DNA from: Bacteroidota bacterium
GTDB lineage: Bacteria; Bacteroidota; Bacteroidia; B-17B0; Aurantibacillaceae
NCBI GenBank assembly: GCA_003153315.1
Contig: PLYA01000079.1
Location: forward strand, 18,884 to 58,898
Reading direction: 5' to 3'
DNA length: 40,015 bases
A program made the translations under genes and the position numbers. The notes beneath the pieces were generated by a model. It did no database searches. It saw nothing but the letters and a program-made list of their open reading frames with translations, and was not told where the DNA came from. Positions 8,632-16,784 of the stretch are shown here, piece by piece; positions within the stretch are counted from its first letter, which is position 1, and every line of letters begins with the position of its first letter.

Positions 8632-11169
8632 ATGAAAAATCAGGATTCTATTGTAGAAGAGCAAAAAATAGCTTATGAAGTACATCATTCTTCTTTTAAT
8701 GAGCACGAAGTATTACATGAGTTAAAACATTTTTTGCCTGCCCAAGCTCCTCTTAAAGATTTTATTCATCATAATACGCTTCATGCCTTTCAAAATTTAA
8801 AGTTTGAGAAAGCTACTCATCAGGCATCAGAAATTTTTGGGTATAAGGTCTCCCTTTCACTAGAAGAATTTCGTTCACTTTATAATTCTAAGAAAATAAG
8901 AAAAGATATTCTTGAAAAAATTATATCGGAAAAGAAAGGTGAAAAACAAGTTGCTGAATGGATGGAGAAAGTAATTTCAAAACCATACGATATCACCAAT
9001 CATCCTAGAATAGGCTTATTGAGATTAAATTGGAAAAAGGAATATCATATAGATTTAGACTTAACGATACAACCCCTTCTTTTCAGAATTCTTTGCAGTT
9101 ATTTAGACCAGGGAATTTCTATGTGGAATTTTCCGGTGGAATACAAAGGTTTTCTTTCTTCTATAAAAGAATTAGAAAAAAACAGCTTTACCAGTTTCTT
9201 TAAAACAGAAAGAGCCAGAAATATACTATTACATAGAGATTGTGAGATAAGTAGTTTATTAAAGATTATTGTAGGCGATGAATCTCTTTACAAACAATAT
9301 TTATTCGACCAGCAATTTGCACATCAGGGATGGGCTGGCCTAGTTTCAACAGTTGAAGACCTACCTCAAAGTCTGCTGGATACCAAAAAAATATCCTTAC
9401 ATGATGTAATTGTTTTTGAACTTTTACTGGAGATTGATACGCTTGATAACAAGTTCGGAAAAATTTGGGCACCGCTTGCTTCCAGAATAGAGAAGAAACC
9501 GATTGATATTTTTGCTGACGTTCCCGAAACAGAACTTAGTTTGGTTATGGCTATTTGGCAAAGTGCTTATGAATGGACTTATTATAACGAAGTACTTGCC
9601 GGCATTAAAATAGCAGGCAATAGTAATGCAAGTAGTTTTACTAAAAGTTTTCAGGCAATGTTTTGCATTGACGACAGGGAATGCTCTATAAGACGTCATC
9701 TTGAAAAGCTTGACTCTACTTGTGAAACTTTTGGTACACCCGGGTTCTTTACTGTAGAATTTTTCTTTCAACCTGAAAACGGGAAATTCTATACCAAACT
9801 TTGCCCTGCTCCCGTTACCCCAAAATATTTAATTAAAGAACTAGGACACAAAGCAAAAATGGGAACAGATGTGCACTTTGCCAAAGGCACACAGGGTCTT
9901 TTGCGCGGTTGGCTAATCTCCCAAACATTAGGTTTCTGGAGTGCATTTAGATTATTGCTCACCATTTTCAGGCCAAAGGAAAGTCCTACTATGGTTTCTT
10001 CTTTCGAACACATGGATCCTATTTCAACCCTTACCATAGAAAATAAAAATACATCTGATATTGAGAATGGTTTGCAGATAGGTTTTACTATTGAAGAGAT
10101 GGCTAATCGTGTTGAAGCTTTGCTTAAAAGTATTGGCTTGGTAAAAGATTTTGCACCTCTTGTTTATGTAGTTGGGCATGGGGCCAGCAGTGTAAATAAT
10201 ACCTACTATGCAGGATATGATTGCGGAGCCTGCAGCGGCAGACCCGGTTCTGTTAATGCAAGAGTAATGGCCTTTATGGCAAATCATACAGAGGTTAGAA
10301 AAGTGTTAAGCACCCGCGGGTTGACTATTCCAACCGAGACACAATTTTTAGGTGGTTTGCATGATACTACACGAGATGAAATTGCCCTTTATGATGAGAA
10401 TACTCTTTCTGTTAAAAATACAGAAAGCCATCAGAAAAACATGGAAGTGTTTAAAAAAGCATTGGACTTAAACGCCAAAGAAAGAAGCAGAAGATTTGAA
10501 TCTATTAACACCAGACAAAAACCAGCTGCTATTCATAAAGAAATTAAAACCAGGTCGGTTTCTTTGTTTGAGCCCCGTCCGGAATACAACCATGCTACCA
10601 ATACACTTTGTATTATAGGAAGAAGGGCGCTTACCAAAAGTTTGTTCTTAGACCGTCGTGCGTTTATGAACTCCTATGATTATACCATAGATCCCGAAGG
10701 AAAGATTCTTTTTGGCATTATGAAACCTATAGGACCCGTTTGCGGTGGTATTAATTTAGAATATTTTTTCTCCAGAACCGATAATCAAAAATTAGGTGCC
10801 GGAACAAAACTACCCCACAACGTTATGGGTTTATTTGGCGTAGCTAATGGTACAGATGGTGATTTAAGGCCAGGACTACCCAGCCAAATGATAGAGATAC
10901 ATGACCCTATTCGTTTGTTGGTTATAGTAGAACATTTCCCTGAAATAGTATTGCAAACCATACAAAAACTACCCGAAATGTACGAGTGGTTTGTAAATGA
11001 TTGGGTGCATTTGGTGGCGATGAATCCTGAAACCAAAGAGTTTTTCCTGATTAAAGACGGTAAGTTCTCCATCTATGAACCATTAACTGAAAAGATTGAT
11101 AAAGTGACAGATACCATGCCACTTACAGAAACAACACAGGAAAATTTACCCGTTTATGCTATTAGTTAA
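8632..11169 (+). CDS. dabA: Inorganic carbon transporter subunit DabA (DUF2309, carbonic-anhydrase-like)
   Basis: An 845-residue peripheral membrane protein that forms a two-subunit DIC accumulator with DabB. DabA is proposed to hydrate CO2 vectorially to bicarbonate, energised by ion flow through DabB. The beta-carbonic-anhydrase-like metal site is intact: Cys345 and Asp347 in FCIDDRECSIRRHLE, His516 in VVGHGASSVNN and Cys531 in YDCGACSGRPG. Spacing of the last pair (15) equals that of the characterised Halothiobacillus protein, and the first pair is also two apart. Other family stretches are PLKDFIHHNTLHAFQ near residue 42, GPVCGGINLEYFFSRTDN and GDLRPGLPSQMIEIHDPIRL. It leads an operon with dabB and a SulP transporter. 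Function in this organism is inferred from the family. Confidence 0.93.
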   Translation: MKNQDSIVEEQKIAYEVHHSSFNEHEVLHELKHFLPAQAPLKDFIHHNTLHAFQNLKFEKATHQASEIFGYKVSLSLEEFRSLYNSKKIRKDILEKIISEKKGEKQVAEWMEKVISKPYDITNHPRIGLLRLNWKKEYHIDLDLTIQPLLFRILCSYLDQGISMWNFPVEYKGFLSSIKELEKNSFTSFFKTERARNILLHRDCEISSLLKIIVGDESLYKQYLFDQQFAHQGWAGLVSTVEDLPQSLLDTKKISLHDVIVFELLLEIDTLDNKFGKIWAPLASRIEKKPIDIFADVPETELSLVMAIWQSAYEWTYYNEVLAGIKIAGNSNASSFTKSFQAMFCIDDRECSIRRHLEKLDSTCETFGTPGFFTVEFFFQPENGKFYTKLCPAPVTPKYLIKELGHKAKMGTDVHFAKGTQGLLRGWLISQTLGFWSAFRLLLTIFRPKESPTMVSSFEHMDPISTLTIENKNTSDIENGLQIGFTIEEMANRVEALLKSIGLVKDFAPLVYVVGHGASSVNNTYYAGYDCGACSGRPGSVNARVMAFMANHTEVRKVLSTRGLTIPTETQFLGGLHDTTRDEIALYDENTLSVKNTESHQKNMEVFKKALDLNAKERSRRFESINTRQKPAAIHKEIKTRSVSLFEPRPEYNHATNTLCIIGRRALTKSLFLDRRAFMNSYDYTIDPEGKILFGIMKPIGPVCGGINLEYFFSRTDNQKLGAGTKLPHNVMGLFGVANGTDGDLRPGLPSQMIEIHDPIRLLVIVEHFPEIVLQTIQKLPEMYEWFVNDWVHLVAMNPETKEFFLIKDGKFSIYEPLTEKIDKVTDTMPLTETTQENLPVYAIS

Positions 11170-11175
11170 TTGATA

Positions 11176-11466
11176 ATGAGAGAGAAGTTAGAAATATACG
11201 ATGTAGAAAGTTTACCGCATAGTGCAAGTAGTTTACCACGCGGTATAAAAAATTTACCGCACGGTATAGAAAGTTTACCATATGGTATTAAGAGCTCACC
11301 ACATGGTATAAAAAGTTTACCGTGCTGTATTAAGAGTTTACCACACGGTTTAGAAAGTTTACCGGGTGGTGCAAAGAGTTTACCATGCGGTTTTGGAAGT
11401 TTACCGCGGGGTTTTAGTATAGAAATACAACTCCAAAAAATCCAACCTTTAGCATTTAAAAATTAA
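11176..11466 (+). CDS. Short heptad-repeat ORF between dabA and dabB
   Basis: A 96-residue frame from the ATG at 11176; a TTG at 11170, directly after the dabA stop, would add two residues. After a short charged head (MREKLEIYDVE) it consists of ten heptads of the form S-L-P-x-G-[IFL]-[KE], with x usually His, Arg, Cys, Tyr or Gly, then a short tail (FSIEIQLQKIQPLAFKN). There is no signal peptide or membrane segment, and I recognise no family. It ends 9 bp before dabB, so it is transcribed with the carbon-uptake genes. The variable residue of each heptad falls in the centre of a DNA dyad, so the constraint may act on DNA or RNA rather than on a peptide. Translation is uncertain. Confidence 0.4.
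   Translation: MREKLEIYDVESLPHSASSLPRGIKNLPHGIESLPYGIKSSPHGIKSLPCCIKSLPHGLESLPGGAKSLPCGFGSLPRGFSIEIQLQKIQPLAFKN
11209..11418 (+). repeat. Tandem 21-bp repeat array 2, ten units
   Basis: Ten units of 21 bp start at 11209 and recur every 21 bases to 11418. The pattern is AGTTT, then core ACC-N4-GGT, then an AT-rich run such as ATAAAA. The left arm ACC is present in all ten units and GGT in eight. The central four bases differ in nearly every unit (GCAT, ACGC, GCAC, ATAT, ACAT, GTGC, ACAC, GGGT, ATGC, GCGG), and eight of the ten alternate purine-pyrimidine. The period of 21 equals two turns of B-DNA, so all dyads face the same side. Array 1 has the same design with GCC/GGC arms. Confidence 0.92.
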
Positions 11467-11475
11467 GATAAGGTT

Positions 11476-13344
11476 ATGACCTCTCTGCTACACCTCTTTG
11501 TACTTCTTCCCTTGGCAGGGTTTATAATTAGTCTGCTTATTCCTAAAAAAGAAGAGTCTCTTATTTCCTGGTCGGTTTTTGGCATTGTAGGGCTTCACTT
11601 TATAGGTTTTATTGTATTCTTTATTAATTGGCTGCTTATAGGGCATCCCACACTTAATTTAAAAGATATTGCGCTGTATCAAACAGATAATTATGTTTTT
11701 TTAATTGATTTTTGTTTTGATAAGATTACCGCAGTATATCTTTTTGTTGGAGCTTTCTTAACCTTTTTGGTAACTATTTATAGCAGGCGCTATCTGCATA
11801 GAGAGCCCGGCTACAAAAGATTTTTCAATACCATTCTGTTATTTTATTTCGGATACAACATCACTATTCTTTCAGGCAATTTTGAAACGCTGTTTGTTGG
11901 ATGGGAAATTTTAGGCATCTGTTCTTTTCTACTGATTGCTTTTTACCGCGACCGTTACCTGCCCGTTAAAAATGCTTACAAAGTTTTTTCGGTATATAGA
12001 ATTGGTGATGTTGGGTTGATACTTGCCATGTGGGCAAGCCATCATTTGTGGCATGAAAACGTTACCTTTTTAAAACTAAGTAATGAAGAGTTGGTACACG
12101 AACATCTATCCACTCATAGCCTTATTGGAGTTTTTATATCCTTAATGATATTAATTGCTGCAGCGGCAAAGTCGGCACAATTACCCTTTTCTTCCTGGTT
12201 GCCCAGGGCTATGGAAGGCCCAACCCCATCAAGTGCTATTTTTTATGGTTCTCTTTCGGTGCATATAGGTGTTTTTCTTTTACTAAGAACATTTCCTTTT
12301 TGGGAAAATCAAATTTCTGTACGCATACTTATTGTTTTATTAGGATTATTAACCAGTATTGTGGCAACTCTAACCGCACGGGTTCAATCAACCATCAAGA
12401 GTCAGATTGCATATTCTTCTGTGGCACAAATAGGTATCATTTTTATTGAAGTTGCTATTGGATTTGAAAAACTGGCGCTGTTTCACTTTGCCGGAAACGC
12501 CTTTTTAAGAACCTATCAGTTATTGGTTTCTCCATCATCAGTTAGTTATTTAATCCGTGAGCAGTTTTACAATTTTGTTCCGCGTAAACAAACCATTGAA
12601 AATTCTTTTCCAAGAAAATTACAAAACTCCATTTATATGTTATCGGTTAAAGAATGGAATTTAGATTCTTTTATGAATCGTATTTTATGGACTCCTTTAA
12701 ACAAAGCAGGCAAGAGATTGGATTTTCTTACCATTAAAAGGTTGCTTATTTTCTTTATCCCTACTTATCTTATTGGCTTATTGGCTTTATACAAAAACCT
12801 GCCAATGCCTAGTGAATTGCACGAATATTTACCCACTATTTTTTCTTTTATAGGTTTAGTTACCGTACTGAAAGCTTTTTCTGAAAGAAAGAATGTGATA
12901 ATGAGTTGGATAATGATTGTGATGAATCATTTTTGGATTGCATTAGCCATTTCGTTTAATGAAAAGTTTACCTACACACAACCCCATCTTTATTTAAGCG
13001 GTGTAGTTGCCGCCGGAATAGTTGGCTACCTCTGCATTCGCAGATTAAAAACATTAGAAGGTGCTATTGACTTAAATCAATTCTACGGTCATTCTTATGA
13101 GCATCCAAAGATTGCCTTTATGTTTCTGCTTGCTTGTTTGGGCTTAACAGGCTTTCCTATCACTCCGACATTTATTGGAGAGGATGTTATTTTCACTCAT
13201 ATTAAAGAAGACCAAGCGGTATTAGCCTTCTTTACTTCTTTAAGTTTTATCATTACCGGAATTGCTCTTATAAGAATTTATGCCCGTGTTTTTTTAGGTC
13301 CTCATATCAAAACATATCATGAAACACCTTATCGCTCATCTTAA
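11476..13344 (+). CDS. dabB: DabB-like proton-conducting membrane subunit (NuoL/MrpA family)
   Basis: A 622-residue polytopic inner-membrane protein of the proton-antiporter superfamily that includes NuoL, NuoM and MrpA. Beside dabA it is the DabB partner, whose cation flow powers DIC uptake. Family features: a hydrophobic start (MTSLLHLFVLLPLAGFIISLLIP), SGNFETLFVGWEILGICSFLLIAFYRDR, AKSAQLPFSSWLPRAMEGPTPSSAIFYGSLSVHIG with the ion-channel lysine at residue 232, and QIAYSSVAQIGIIFIEVAIG. In complex I the region after GPTP reads SALLHAATMV; here it is SAIFYGSLSVH, so this is not a respiratory subunit. The C-terminal third is again hydrophobic (AFMFLLACLGLTGFPITPTFIGED). No other nuo genes lie nearby. 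Confidence 0.88.
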   Translation: MTSLLHLFVLLPLAGFIISLLIPKKEESLISWSVFGIVGLHFIGFIVFFINWLLIGHPTLNLKDIALYQTDNYVFLIDFCFDKITAVYLFVGAFLTFLVTIYSRRYLHREPGYKRFFNTILLFYFGYNITILSGNFETLFVGWEILGICSFLLIAFYRDRYLPVKNAYKVFSVYRIGDVGLILAMWASHHLWHENVTFLKLSNEELVHEHLSTHSLIGVFISLMILIAAAAKSAQLPFSSWLPRAMEGPTPSSAIFYGSLSVHIGVFLLLRTFPFWENQISVRILIVLLGLLTSIVATLTARVQSTIKSQIAYSSVAQIGIIFIEVAIGFEKLALFHFAGNAFLRTYQLLVSPSSVSYLIREQFYNFVPRKQTIENSFPRKLQNSIYMLSVKEWNLDSFMNRILWTPLNKAGKRLDFLTIKRLLIFFIPTYLIGLLALYKNLPMPSELHEYLPTIFSFIGLVTVLKAFSERKNVIMSWIMIVMNHFWIALAISFNEKFTYTQPHLYLSGVVAAGIVGYLCIRRLKTLEGAIDLNQFYGHSYEHPKIAFMFLLACLGLTGFPITPTFIGEDVIFTHIKEDQAVLAFFTSLSFIITGIALIRIYARVFLGPHIKTYHETPYRSS

Positions 13345-13356
13345 TAAACGCTAATT

Positions 13357-15036
13357 ATGGAAACAACCGAAGTAATAACAGATAAAAAAACAAAAGTGGT
13401 AAAAACAAAAAGAGAAATTCCGTTGGATGGTATAGCCGGAATGAAACAAAATATTGGCTCAGATTTTATGTCTGGATTGTTAGTCTCTTTACTAGCTTTA
13501 CCCTTAAGTTTAGGCATTGCCAAAGCCAGTGATTTTCCAGCTATTTATGGTTTGGTTACGGCAATTATAGGTGGCCTTGTGGTTGCTTTCTTTGCGGGTT
13601 CGCGCTTAACTATTAAAGGCCCTGCCGCAGGGTTAATTGTTATTGCATCAGGTGCAGTAGCCGCTTTTGGCGGGGGTGATATGGGGTGGCATATGGCTCT
13701 TGGAGCCATAGTAGTTGCAGGGTTACTACAAATATTATTCGGAATATTTAAAATAGGTAGCCTTAGTGATTTTTTTCCGGGTGCAGCTATACATGGTATG
13801 CTGGCAGCAATTGGCTTAATTATCATAAGCAAGCAAATACATAATTTATTGGGAATTAACCCTTCCGAGTTAAAAGGTAAATCACCCATTGAATTATATA
13901 AAATGGTACCGGAGAGTTTAATGCATGAAAATGCGCATATTACTGAAATTGGAATTGCCTGCTTAGTTATTTTAATTGCCTTTACGTATGTAAAGAACAA
14001 GGCCATAAAAAAAATACCCGCTCCCCTTATCGTTCTTATCGTGGCTATTCCTTTTGGAATAATGATGGATATAAAACATGATGGTGCCGTTCAAAATTTT
14101 GCCATGGTAAAAGTGGGGAGCATTCTTGATGCTATTAGAGGAACTGAAATTAAAGACGGGCAAAAAGTATTTAATACACATGCTATAAATGTAAGTTTTG
14201 ATGGGATTAAAGAACATATGCCTGATTTTATTCAATATGTAATCTTATTTGCTTTAATAGGAAGTATAGAAAGCTTACTTACGGCAAAAGCTATTGACAA
14301 TTTAGATCCTTATAAAAGAAAATCAAATTTCAATAAAGATTTAACTGCTGTTGGCATAGGTAATACTTTATCAGGTATTCTTGGTGGCTTACCAATGATT
14401 AGTGAAGTAGCGCGTAGTTCGGCAAACGTAAGTAACGGAGCAAAAACACGTTGGGCAAACTTCTTTCATGGTGTTGTTTTATTAGTAGCCTTGCTGCTGG
14501 GCGTTTCAGTTATAGAAATGATACCAAATACCGCTTTAGCTGCCATGCTTGTTTTTGTAGGATTCAGGTTAGCCCATCCCCGCGAGTTCATGCATATGTG
14601 GCATGTAGGTAAAGAACAGTTTTTAATTTTTATCGTAACGGCCATTATGTGTGTAGCAACAGATTTATTGATTGGTGTAGGAAGTGGTATTTTGCTTGAG
14701 TTTATTTTTAACCTGATAAATGGGGCTAGTATAGCTAACCTGTTTAAATCCCGAGCAGAGATAAATGCAAACGGAAATACTGTAACTGTAAAAGTTAGCG
14801 GAGATGCTTTATTTTCTAACTTTCTGGGGTTAAAGAAAAAAATTTACACTATAGATAAAGGAAATCAAGTAACTGTTGATTTATCAGCTTGTAAGGTAAT
14901 TGACCATACTTCTTTGCAATCTCTTAAAGATTTTAAAATTCAGTACGAGAATGATGGCGGTAGCGTTGTCTTAACCGGATATGAATTACATTCCCCTAAA
15001 GGACATGATGACACCTCAACCCGTGTAAAAAAATAA
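13357..15036 (+). CDS. SulP/SLC26-family anion (probably bicarbonate) transporter with STAS domain
   Basis: A 559-residue inner-membrane transporter. Residues about 25-460 form the SulP membrane part, with GLLVSLLALPLSLGIAKASDFPAIYGLVTAIIGG, FAGSRLTIKGPAAGLIVIASGA, FFPGAAIHGMLAAIGLIIISKQIHNLLG and the C-terminal ALIGSIESLLTAKAIDNLDPYKRKSNFNKDLTAVGIGNTLSG and GGLPMISEVARSSANVSNGAKTRWANFFHG segments. Residues about 475-545 are a STAS domain (VTVKVSGDALFSN...VTVDLSACKVIDHTSLQSLKDF). Relatives carry sulfate, bicarbonate or other anions; 12 bp behind dabB, bicarbonate is the best guess. There is no fused carbonic anhydrase. Confidence 0.9.
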   Translation: METTEVITDKKTKVVKTKREIPLDGIAGMKQNIGSDFMSGLLVSLLALPLSLGIAKASDFPAIYGLVTAIIGGLVVAFFAGSRLTIKGPAAGLIVIASGAVAAFGGGDMGWHMALGAIVVAGLLQILFGIFKIGSLSDFFPGAAIHGMLAAIGLIIISKQIHNLLGINPSELKGKSPIELYKMVPESLMHENAHITEIGIACLVILIAFTYVKNKAIKKIPAPLIVLIVAIPFGIMMDIKHDGAVQNFAMVKVGSILDAIRGTEIKDGQKVFNTHAINVSFDGIKEHMPDFIQYVILFALIGSIESLLTAKAIDNLDPYKRKSNFNKDLTAVGIGNTLSGILGGLPMISEVARSSANVSNGAKTRWANFFHGVVLLVALLLGVSVIEMIPNTALAAMLVFVGFRLAHPREFMHMWHVGKEQFLIFIVTAIMCVATDLLIGVGSGILLEFIFNLINGASIANLFKSRAEINANGNTVTVKVSGDALFSNFLGLKKKIYTIDKGNQVTVDLSACKVIDHTSLQSLKDFKIQYENDGGSVVLTGYELHSPKGHDDTSTRVKK

Positions 15037-15159
15037 ACTAAGGATAATCTGTGCGCATCCGTGTGAGATTCGTTTTTTCGTTGTTGTTTGTTAACGGACT
15101 TGCATAGGTAGCACAGACCCAATTAAAAATAAATAATAAATAAAACCCATAAATAGAAA
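15037..15159. other. Gap with a short quasi-repeat ATCTGTG/ATCCGTG
   Basis: The 123-bp gap between sulP and the porin gene contains ATCTGTGCGC followed at once by ATCCGTGTGAG and ATTCG (about 15048-15073), a loose 10-11 bp repeat resembling short dispersed sequences in related genomes. The second half is an A-rich leader (AATAAATAATAAATAAAACCC) before the porin ATG. No terminator hairpin is clear, so read-through from sulP is possible. Confidence 0.35.
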
Positions 15160-16665
15160 ATGAAAAACATAAAATCTATAGCATTAGGCATACTTGTATC
15201 TTCATCTGCCTTTGCACAAGCACAAGAAACACCTTTAACGCTACAATCTCTTTCTGAGAGAGTGCATGAAAGGTTTTCTAAAGAAGGATTAAAAATTTAT
15301 TTATCCCAAGACAGCTCAAAGTGGTTAAAAGCCACCTGTGTTATGCAAGCACAAGCACGTAATGATTGGAACAACCCCGGTAGTACCGTGGCTGGCTATT
15401 CTCAGTCTCAAACGGCTGATGTAGGTTTGCGCAGGTTGCGCTTTCAATTATTTGGCTATGTTACTAAGCATGTGTTTGTATATACTCAGTTTGGTATGAA
15501 TAATTTTAATTACTTAGCTCCACGCAAGCAGGATGTATTTTTTCATGATGCAGTTGCCGAATATAAATTCTGGGAAAACAAAAAGTATTTATCTTTTGGT
15601 GCAGGGTTAACAAGTATGGGTGGCCCTTTGCGTTACTCAGCTCCTGCGGTGGGCAGTATTTTAATGGCTGATGCTCCAGTCTATCAACAGACAACCAATG
15701 ATCAAAATGATCAATTTGGACGTAAATTGGGTGTATATTTAAAAGGACAAATAGGTAAGTTCGACTATCGTGTAGCTGTAAGTAAACCTTTTCCGGTGCA
15801 AACAATGGTACCTACTTTGGGTACTCCGGGTGCATCTACTTTTGATACAACTTATGCTACCAATGCTAAGTTTGCTCCTACTACTCCAAACTTACAATAC
15901 CAGGCGTATTTAAAATGGCATTTCTTTGATATAGAAAGCAATGATTTGGCTTATAATGCCGGAACTTATTTAGGAAAAAAACGTATGCTTACTTTGGGTA
16001 TAGGAATTCAATACCAGCAAAATGCTATGCGTTATTGGGATTCTACTTCTGCTTCTGCCCCTGCTGCAGCTCCTTCAGGTACAACATCTCAAATTGCTGC
16101 TGAAAATGCCGTGATCAACAAACACGATGTTTATCATAACCTGTTAATTGTGGGCGCAGATTTATTTTATGATTCATATATCAATAAAGAAAAAGGAAAT
16201 GCCATTAGTGCATACGGTGCTTGGTCTTATGCTGATTATGGTCAGAACTATCTCCGTTATAATGGCGTGATGAATATGGCAAGCGGAAATAATAATACTT
16301 CGTCAAATATAACTAACGCTATGGTAAATAATAAAAACAGTTATGGCAATGCTTTCCCGATGATGGGTACAGGTAATACAGAATTTGTACAGCTCGCTTA
16401 TAAATTTAAAAATGAGTTGTTAAAAAAACGCGGGACTTTACAACCCTACGTTGGCGTGCAAGTAAGTCAATTCCAGGCATTGGGTTACACTAGTATGGTT
16501 GTAGGAGATGCAGGTATTAACTGGTTACTTTCCGGGTATCATAGAATAAGCCTTAACTACCAAAGCCGACCTGTTTATCAACAAAACGTAACAACTAAAA
16601 ATTACACCGATATCGAATCAGCACGCCGTGGTCTCCTATACTTACAATACCAAATTTCATTCTAA
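15160..16665 (+). CDS. Outer-membrane porin-like beta-barrel protein
   Basis: A 501-residue protein with a signal peptide (MKNIKSIALGILVSSSAFAQAQ) and a short helical lead (LTLQSLSERVHERFSKEGL). It is followed by a barrel beginning WLKATCVMQAQARNDWNNPG and LRRLRFQLFGYVTKHVFVYTQFGMNNF, a pattern like phosphate-selective porin O/P relatives of Bacteroidota. The last residues LLYLQYQISF end in Phe as in outer-membrane barrels. Loops are rich in Thr, Ala, Asn and Gly. Standing at the end of the dabA-dabB-sulP cluster and followed by a good terminator, it may give small anions such as bicarbonate a route across the outer membrane; that role is inference. Confidence 0.78.
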   Translation: MKNIKSIALGILVSSSAFAQAQETPLTLQSLSERVHERFSKEGLKIYLSQDSSKWLKATCVMQAQARNDWNNPGSTVAGYSQSQTADVGLRRLRFQLFGYVTKHVFVYTQFGMNNFNYLAPRKQDVFFHDAVAEYKFWENKKYLSFGAGLTSMGGPLRYSAPAVGSILMADAPVYQQTTNDQNDQFGRKLGVYLKGQIGKFDYRVAVSKPFPVQTMVPTLGTPGASTFDTTYATNAKFAPTTPNLQYQAYLKWHFFDIESNDLAYNAGTYLGKKRMLTLGIGIQYQQNAMRYWDSTSASAPAAAPSGTTSQIAAENAVINKHDVYHNLLIVGADLFYDSYINKEKGNAISAYGAWSYADYGQNYLRYNGVMNMASGNNNTSSNITNAMVNNKNSYGNAFPMMGTGNTEFVQLAYKFKNELLKKRGTLQPYVGVQVSQFQALGYTSMVVGDAGINWLLSGYHRISLNYQSRPVYQQNVTTKNYTDIESARRGLLYLQYQISF

Positions 16666-16688
16666 TTCGGTTTAATTATTTTCATAAT

Positions 16689-16722
16689 AAATCCCTGCAG
16701 AGTAATTTGCGGGGATTTTTAT
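16689..16722 (+). terminator. Rho-independent terminator after the porin gene
   Basis: AAATCCCTGC (16689-16698) pairs with GCGGGGATTT (16709-16718) across a 10-base loop, with a single G-U pair, and is followed by a T-rich tail. It sits 23 bp past the porin stop and closes the carbon-uptake cluster. Confidence 0.85.
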
Positions 16723-16747
16723 TTATACTACTAACAAGTAAAACTAT

Positions 16748-16755
16748 TAAATTTG
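16748..16755 (+). promoter_or_regulatory. TAnnTTTG -7 element for mqo
   Basis: TAAATTTG lies 29 bases before the mqo ATG at 16785 and directly after the upstream terminator, predicting a leader of roughly 20-25 bases. Confidence 0.5.
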
Positions 16756-16784
16756 TTTTGCTTTAACCAATAAACTAAAATATC

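Noticed and set aside
9424..10287. Minus-strand ORFs inside dabA
   Set aside because: They mirror the strongly conserved dabA frame and carry no recognisable motif.
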